Part shown: positions 59,022 to 64,000 of the stretch, piece by piece
Layout: every line of letters begins with the position of its first letter
Numbering within the stretch: the first letter of the stretch is position 1
From: Hypomyces perniciosus
Lineage: Eukaryota > Ascomycota > Sordariomycetes > Hypocreales > Hypocreaceae
DNA length: 64,000 nucleotides
Assembly: GCA_008477525.1 (NCBI GenBank)
Contig: SPDT01000003.1
Coordinates: 3,286,001 to 3,350,000, forward strand
Reading direction: 5' to 3'
Notes under the pieces: generated by a model
Databases searched by the model: none
Told to the model about the DNA's origin: nothing
The model's input: only the letters and a program-made list of their open reading frames with translations
Translations under genes and position numbers: made by a program

Positions 59022-59151
59022 TGGATAGTCAGACGGAATCATAGGTTGAGCTTGATCGAGGAAGAGACAGAAAGCCTCCGAGAGCTGGGGAAAGACTAAC
59101 TTGATAGATTGCATCCTGAGAACTGGAAGATGCCCGAAATGAGGACAACAT
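57356..59151 (-). CDS. RNA-binding protein with two RRMs, Nrd1/Msa2-like
   Basis: Six exons (59151-59101, 58968-58737, 58668-58616, 58448-57912, 57851-57598, 57521-57356) encode 430 aa; every junction keeps phase. After a Ser-rich N-terminus come RTCAPPGPCRAYGGP and DPAVVFVPQADYEHLIRIASQYANLCQNLINGG, a conserved helical segment. A His/Ser/Asp-rich linker precedes RRM1 (about 226-300: RSVLLTNLPDETTHADI, GTASVSFLSSHDAQAFYDHV) and RRM2 (about 315-385: RNFVIRRCDSNHTEASIREDL, VVVKINFNAGDCYISTNSV). CMMSRLKYKGSRIEWDVDECA closes the second module. The tail resembles fission-yeast Nrd1/Msa2, an RNA-binding repressor of sexual differentiation, which has four RRMs; only two are clear here. The first exon (17 codons) is the least certain part. 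Confidence 0.78.
58971..59020. repeat. (GA)n microsatellite abutting an intron acceptor
   Basis: About 50 bp of GA with a few AAAG variants. On the minus (transcribed) strand it is a CT tract ending CTCTCTAG at the acceptor of intron 1 of the Nrd1-like gene, so it forms the polypyrimidine tract. Confidence 0.85.
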
Positions 59152-60632
59152 GCGAAATGGCAAAGATGATGAAAGAGCAGAAACAAAAATGTCCAGGCGT
59201 CGAAGAAAATGGAACAGTGATAACCCGCCAACTGTCAACCGCCACCGCGCCTCACGTGCAGGGGTGGTGCTCTATCAGAGATCAGAGCGCTCGCTGTAAG
59301 ATGGCTATCATATCACTGATAGCGGGTGCTATACGGAGTAGGCTATAGGCGATAGGCTATGGGGGCAGGGCTATGGAGGTGCAGGTATCACTTGGGCACC
59401 GAGAGGAGAAGACGGGCACCTAGCCAGGCCAACAGCTTGGCAGAAGCCTCGCAGACCGCCCAGCAAATAAATGTGTTTGCCGTCCCATTCATACAAAGCA
59501 AAAAAAAAAAGAAGAAGAAAAGAGGTGTTGTGTGCTAGCCCCTGAATGGTTGATTGCGGACGGCCAGGCCAGCCAATAATAGTGGCAGGGGAATTAATAT
59601 GGCTGGCGACATGCTGGTTTATGGCCCAAGCTCCCTTTATTCTTCAAAATTCGACACGATCTGTTGGTGCGCTAAATAATAAGCAGGTTAGTGTGAGGCG
59701 GCTACGAGGAGAAGATCTACGTACTAGATTAAGCAGTATTAGTAGTACTACTAATAGATACGGGGTATTATTCCGGAGTAGCACTATCTTTGTGGTTCTG
59801 TGGGGTTGTCAAACCACTATTTTCAACGTCGACACTGCTTTATAGACAACTGTGTTACTCGGGGTAGTATATGTATGTGATGTATCTCTTGTTCTGTCAG
59901 TTATCCATAATTTCCACAATGTGTCGGACAGGCTTGAACTTGAATTACATGGTCATTGGTCTTTTTTTCTGCCGCCAAGACACTTTGAGTAGCATCGCAT
60001 AAAATCTGCCTTGGGCCACAGATCCAACACGAAAAAAGCTGACTTTCATGCCCATAATGTCACTCTGTATTTTCATTCCGAACTACAAATAGACGATAAC
60101 GATGCTGCTTTTCATACTCTGCGTAGAGTAAAGCTTCGCCATGAGTGTCCAGATACTTCACAATCGCCAACGCAGCACTTGTTTTTGCACCAAAATTCCC
60201 CTATCACAACAGAAACCCAAGTGGCCAATTGGTAGCGGCCCAAAGCAAGAGGAGCCTACTGGGGTATTGATGCCTGATTGTTACCTCCGGACCGCAAGCA
60301 TATTTCTCCGCAAATAACACTTCAAGGGACCCATCATAGCAACATCAACCTACTCCGTATAAGACTAAAGTCTGAGATTAATAAACCTAGCTTAAAATAA
60401 TATAAATATATATAAATGTAAATATTTTTAAGCCTAATATGTGGCAGTTTTTGGCGGCATATCCCTTTTGCAGTCCCGCGTTCTTTTTTTTTTTTTTTTT
60501 TTTTTGCAAACCGGTTGGTATTACTCCGTATTATCAGGACATTGCAGGTCCCGTGATCTATCTGTTCTAAATGTTTTAAGCCTTGAGCCTCGGTACATCG
60601 TGCCCAACACCATCATAACCGCAATCGTAAGG
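59152..60632. other. Intergenic region left of the NLR genes
   Basis: 1.5 kb with no supported gene. TACGGAGTA/TACTCCGTA copies lie at 59332-59340, 60351-60359 and 60522-60530. A T22 run lies at 60484-60505. The stretch 60370-60440 is AT-rich. No RNA gene was seen. Confidence 0.45.
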
Positions 60633-61804
60633 ATGGCGTTATCTCGCAGCATTTCACATAACGACTTTGGTCACCATGCCAACACTCGCCAAGGTGATGT
60701 TTACAATCAAAACAACTTCACGCTCAATACGGGTGCGTTGGCCCATAGTCCTGGTCTGGATGGCTTCTCCATGAAATTGTATTGACCAAGTACGGCATAT
60801 GCACATAAGTCTTGTCTCAAAGACATTACCAAAACCGATCCTTGCCTTGATAGGAGACGTATTCTGGAAACGAACGGGCCTCTACTGCACGCCTCATGCT
60901 ATTGGATAATCAAGCATCAGAATTTCGAGAGATGGCACTATGGTGCAGAAAGCGGACTCCTATGGGTCAAGGGAGACCCTGGAAAGGGCAAGACAATGTT
61001 CCTATGCGGTATCATCGAAGAACTCGGAAAGGAGCCCGCGGGAAAGGAAACAATTGCTTACTTCTTCTGCCAGGCCACAGACTCCCGGTTGAATACAGCG
61101 ACCGCTGTCCTCGGTGGCCTAATATTCTCTCTCATAAACCAGCCAGAATCTCTCGTCTCTCATGTCCTGGAGAAGCACAAAAACGGCCCTAAGTGCCAGT
61201 TCGAGGGCCCAAATTCTTGGTTCGCTTTATGCGAAATCCTCGAAGCTATAATTTAGGATCCCAACGTAACAGATCTGCTCTTAGTTGTCGACACCGTTGA
61301 CGAGTGCAAGACCGAGCGGGCTTCGCTTCTACGGTTTGTCGTAAAGACAAAGTCTCAAATCAAGTGGCTTTTGTCTAGCTGCAACAAGGAAGAAGTTTAA
61401 AGTTACCAATACATAGGGACACTGTTTTGCAAGTGCTGGAAGGCCATAATAATGACGCTTGCTCAGTAGCTTTCTCACCCAACTCAGCATATCTCGCCTC
61501 AGACTTTGATGATGGCGTGATACGGATCTGGCGTGCTGATGCAGGCCACCTTGAACACCAATTTATCTGTCATACCAATTCAGTTCACTTAGTAGCCTTC
61601 TCGGTTGATTCGGAACTTTTAGCCTCAGCCTCCACGGGTGATATGGTCAAGATCTGGAGCATTAATTCCAGTACCTGTATACGGGAATTTGACGGCCAAC
61701 TTGACGGTGTTTGGTCAGCTGCCTTCTCATCTGACTTAAAGTTGATGGCTTTTGTTTCTCGGGAAACCACTGTAACAGTCTGGAGTGCTAACGCGGACGG
61801 TTGA
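60633..61804 (+). pseudogene. Broken NACHT-WD40 (NWD/HET-E-like) NLR gene
   Basis: Pieces of one STAND NTPase are in order on the + strand. There is an N-terminal leader (MALSRSISHNDFGHH with GDVYNQNNFTLN), a pre-NACHT segment (CLKDITKTDPCLDRRRILETNG), and a Walker A loop in GLLWVKGDPGKGKTMFLCGI. A Walker B-like LLLVVDTVDECKT follows, then WD40 repeats (QVLEGHNNDACSVAFSPNSAYLASD, GVIRIWRADAGHLEHQF). The leader and NACHT part are in different frames. A TAG at 61253-61255 stands where CAG (Gln) fits. A TAA follows CNKEEV near 61400, and the rest of NACHT and the linker (usually hundreds of codons) are missing before the WD40 part. Intact relatives control heterokaryon incompatibility or other nonself responses. 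This copy cannot encode a full protein. Confidence 0.82.
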
Positions 61805-62082
61805 ATGTTCCTCGCAATGGATGACTCTACTTTGGAACCAAGTCTCTGCGATGCTAATATGGGCCTTGCTAATTCTTCAGAGCCTAGGTTGTCATCTCGT
61901 TACCTGTCCATTGATGTAATAACCATTTTACTAGATGCGTGCTGAGAATTACGATGTGGCTGATTGGATGTGGATATCTCTTGCACGAACATTTGCTTTA
62001 AACTGAAATGATATATGAAGAGATTCGATAAGCTCTATTATACTATGAAGTCCATCTCCCAATCTGTCTCCCAATCCATGTC

Positions 62083-64000
62083 TCAATCTGCGTTGTCGTA
62101 CAACCTAAAAGGGCCGGTATATTTCAAAATCGCACCCCGATCTAATATCTCTACGATATCCTGATACCCAGCCATGACGGCCCATGACCTTGCTGTCTGG
62201 CCGCATTTATCTGTCAATGTGATATCCGCGCCTGACCGAATGAGAAGTCGTACATTTTCGTTGCACTTAGAAATGGCAGCAAGGATGAGTGGACTCTGCC
62301 CAGCCTCATTAGTTGAGTTGATATCCGCACCCGCCTTAATGAGCATATGAATGACATCTTTACCCCAAAATGAACGTGCTGCCCATAGTAGTGGCGTCGC
62401 TCCACTCACATCTGCAGATTCGATTATTGGGCCAACTTGGCTTCTACAGCGAGAATGGAGCTCTCCCTGATGAGGCAGGATTGCCCATACCGACTCTTTT
62501 TTTGTGTCTCTCGCCTCAATGTTCGCGCCCGCCCCAATAAGCAGCTCTGCGATATTCAGACGCTCATGTTTTACGGCAAGGAATAGTGGTGTCCGTCCAT
62601 CTTGATCTCTGGCCTCAATGTTCGCATCTGCTTTAATAAGCTGCTCTGCAACACCCCCACGCCCATATTTTGTAGCGATTGATAGTGGCGTCTGTCCATC
62701 TTGATCTCTGGCATTAACATCCGAGCCCGCTCTGATAAGCTGATCCACAACACCACTATGCCCATTCTCTACCGCTTTGAATAGTGGTGTCTGTCCGTAA
62801 TAATTTTTGGCCTCAATATCTGCGCCAGCCTCAATAAGCAGTTGTATAACACCCTCGTCCCTATGAGATGCGGCGAGTAATAGTGCCGTTTGTCCATTTT
62901 CATCTTTGGCCTTAATATCTGCGCCTGCCTGAATAAGCTGTTGCACAATACCTTTATGCCCACGAGCTGAGGCAAGTGATAGTGGCGTCGAGGTAAGTGA
63001 TTGTGGCATCCGTTCATCTCCATACTTCTCATTAAAATCCGCCCCTGCCTCGATGAGCATCGTTATATTGACCAGACAGTCCTTCCCAAGGGCAAAATAG
63101 AGCGGTGTCCGCCCGCCTGCATCACAAAGCTTCACATCTGCCTTAGAATCAACGAGCAGTCTTATAATAGCCTCATTTCCCTTCTCAGCAGCCCATGATA
63201 ATGCTGTCCGGCCCCTTAGATCTTGCACATTAATGTCAATGGGATATTCGCATCTGTCGATGTCGTCTCGGTGAGAATCCGTAGTCCCACGTGCCAAAAA
63301 CGTTCGAGTGATTTCTTCATGTCCGTTTGCCACAGCAGCAAATAGTGGATAGTGATATCGTTCCCATTGACGATCGACAATGCGTGGATCTTGACGAAGC
63401 CACACCTTGATAAGGTTTGAAAACCCCTTGTCCGCCAAAACATACAGAAGAGTTGCCTTTGGCGTGTAGCGACGAATTCTGTATCTTTCAAGGATGTTGT
63501 TGAGATCAATCCAATTCACAATGCCGAAGTGGCTAAGAAAACCATCTTGAAGAATTTTGTTAGCAGCAACATCGGCATGATAAAGCACGTGCTTCGTCGC
63601 ATATTCCAAGAAAGGGATCTCATCTTGGGCCTTTTGCCTAGCAGCGTCCAATTTCAGCTCTCCTAGTCGTTTTTCACGTATTATGCGGTTCAAAATGCTG
63701 CTGGTGATGTACGCATGACAGCACTGCTTCAACTTTTCATGACTGAAGCTGTCGAAGTCTTCTGCGACTCCTGGCCACAATTGCTGAAGGCCATTGTCTT
63801 TGATCAAGAAATCACGTACAGACTCATGGATAAATTGGACTGTTTGGTGCTTAGACTTTGTGATCTCAGCGAGCCCCTTTGAAGAACTGGTGACGAATCT
63901 GTTGATGATATCCTGAGTAATGTCGCCGATATCGCAATCGCTGAGATCCTCGGTAGATAGCCCAGACCAAACAGCGATATAGAACTCCTGTGGCTTTAGT
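62083..64000 (-). CDS. C-terminal part of a NACHT-ankyrin NLR protein; 5' end beyond window
   Basis: One frame is open from the right edge (codon at 63999) to the stop at 62083, 638 residues. The visible start contains LKPQEFYIAVWSGLS and VQFIHESVRDFLI, the winged-helix-like end of fungal NACHT NLRs. A helical linker with FLEYATKHVLYHADVA follows. About ten ankyrin repeats come next (RTALSWAAEKGNEAIIRLLV, QTALLLAASHRDEGVIQLLI, QTPLFKAVENGHSGVVDQLI and so on). A ~35-residue insert (TKKESVWAILPHQG) lies between repeats. The NACHT ATPase itself should lie to the right of the window. Such proteins are candidate nonself receptors, with repeats as the ligand-binding part. The gene faces the broken NWD gene tail to tail, with 278 bp between. 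Confidence 0.88.
   Translation of the reverse strand, partial: LKPQEFYIAVWSGLSTEDLSDCDIGDITQDIINRFVTSSSKGLAEITKSKHQTVQFIHESVRDFLIKDNGLQQLWPGVAEDFDSFSHEKLKQCCHAYITSSILNRIIREKRLGELKLDAARQKAQDEIPFLEYATKHVLYHADVAANKILQDGFLSHFGIVNWIDLNNILERYRIRRYTPKATLLYVLADKGFSNLIKVWLRQDPRIVDRQWERYHYPLFAAVANGHEEITRTFLARGTTDSHRDDIDRCEYPIDINVQDLRGRTALSWAAEKGNEAIIRLLVDSKADVKLCDAGGRTPLYFALGKDCLVNITMLIEAGADFNEKYGDERMPQSLTSTPLSLASARGHKGIVQQLIQAGADIKAKDENGQTALLLAASHRDEGVIQLLIEAGADIEAKNYYGQTPLFKAVENGHSGVVDQLIRAGSDVNARDQDGQTPLSIATKYGRGGVAEQLIKADANIEARDQDGRTPLFLAVKHERLNIAELLIGAGANIEARDTKKESVWAILPHQGELHSRCRSQVGPIIESADVSGATPLLWAARSFWGKDVIHMLIKAGADINSTNEAGQSPLILAAISKCNENVRLLIRSGADITLTDKCGQTARSWAVMAGYQDIVEILDRGAILKYTGPFRLYDNAD

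Noticed and set aside
1..64000. tRNA, rRNA, snoRNA and CRISPR features
   Set aside because: Scanning intergenic regions for tRNA B-box-like words and spaced repeats by eye gave no candidate I could fold or support; a covariance-model search would be needed to exclude them.

Overview
This window is nuclear DNA of a filamentous ascomycete, most likely a Sordariomycete of the Hypocreales type (inference from protein families, 50-90 nt introns with CTAAC/CTGAC branch points, and RIP-degraded repeats). No bacterial operon features, rRNA, tRNA or CRISPR were seen. All gene models come from reading frames plus splice sites, and each joined model was checked for phase.

Layout. Left arm (1-24.5 kb), ordinary housekeeping genes: a PPR protein (partial), an RRM/RGG protein, the kinase Yak1, the RNA-binding protein Pub1, a probable Mediator Med2-like subunit, a secreted GH5 glycosidase, an Opy1-like double-PH protein, the tRNA 2-thiolation factor Ncs2/Ctu2 and an Oac1-like mitochondrial carrier. 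Centre (about 25.2-36.6 kb): an AT-rich, RIP-mutated transposon island. It contains a complete but dead 6.6-kb chromodomain Ty3/Gypsy element with 162-bp LTRs and a 5-bp target duplication. Beside it is a 2.25-kb hAT-like element with an 8-bp duplication. Three further elements are nested inside the hAT-like element: a 1.2-kb TA-flanked TIR element, an 82-bp TIR micro-element inside that one, and a 459-bp hAT-type MITE. Right arm (36.8-64 kb): a secreted type-B carboxylesterase, a fungal rhodopsin-domain membrane protein, the COMPASS/CPF subunit Swd2, a second type-B carboxylesterase-like protein whose nucleophile serine is glycine, SRP9/21, ribonucleotide reductase small subunit Rnr2 with three MCB boxes upstream, a DUF4112 protein, the decapping enzyme Dcp2, an Nrd1-like two-RRM protein, a broken NACHT-WD40 gene and the 3' part of a NACHT-ankyrin NLR gene.

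How the genes relate. They are not one pathway. RNA fate is a recurring theme (PPR, RRM/RGG, Pub1, Swd2, Dcp2, Nrd1-like). Secreted hydrolases and the rhodopsin-like receptor are niche-facing genes and flank the repeat island on its right. The last 3.4 kb is an NLR (nonself-recognition) region. A 9-bp motif, TACGGAGTA/TACTCCGTA, occurs about 18 times outside coding sequence, far above chance, and I know of no explanation for it.
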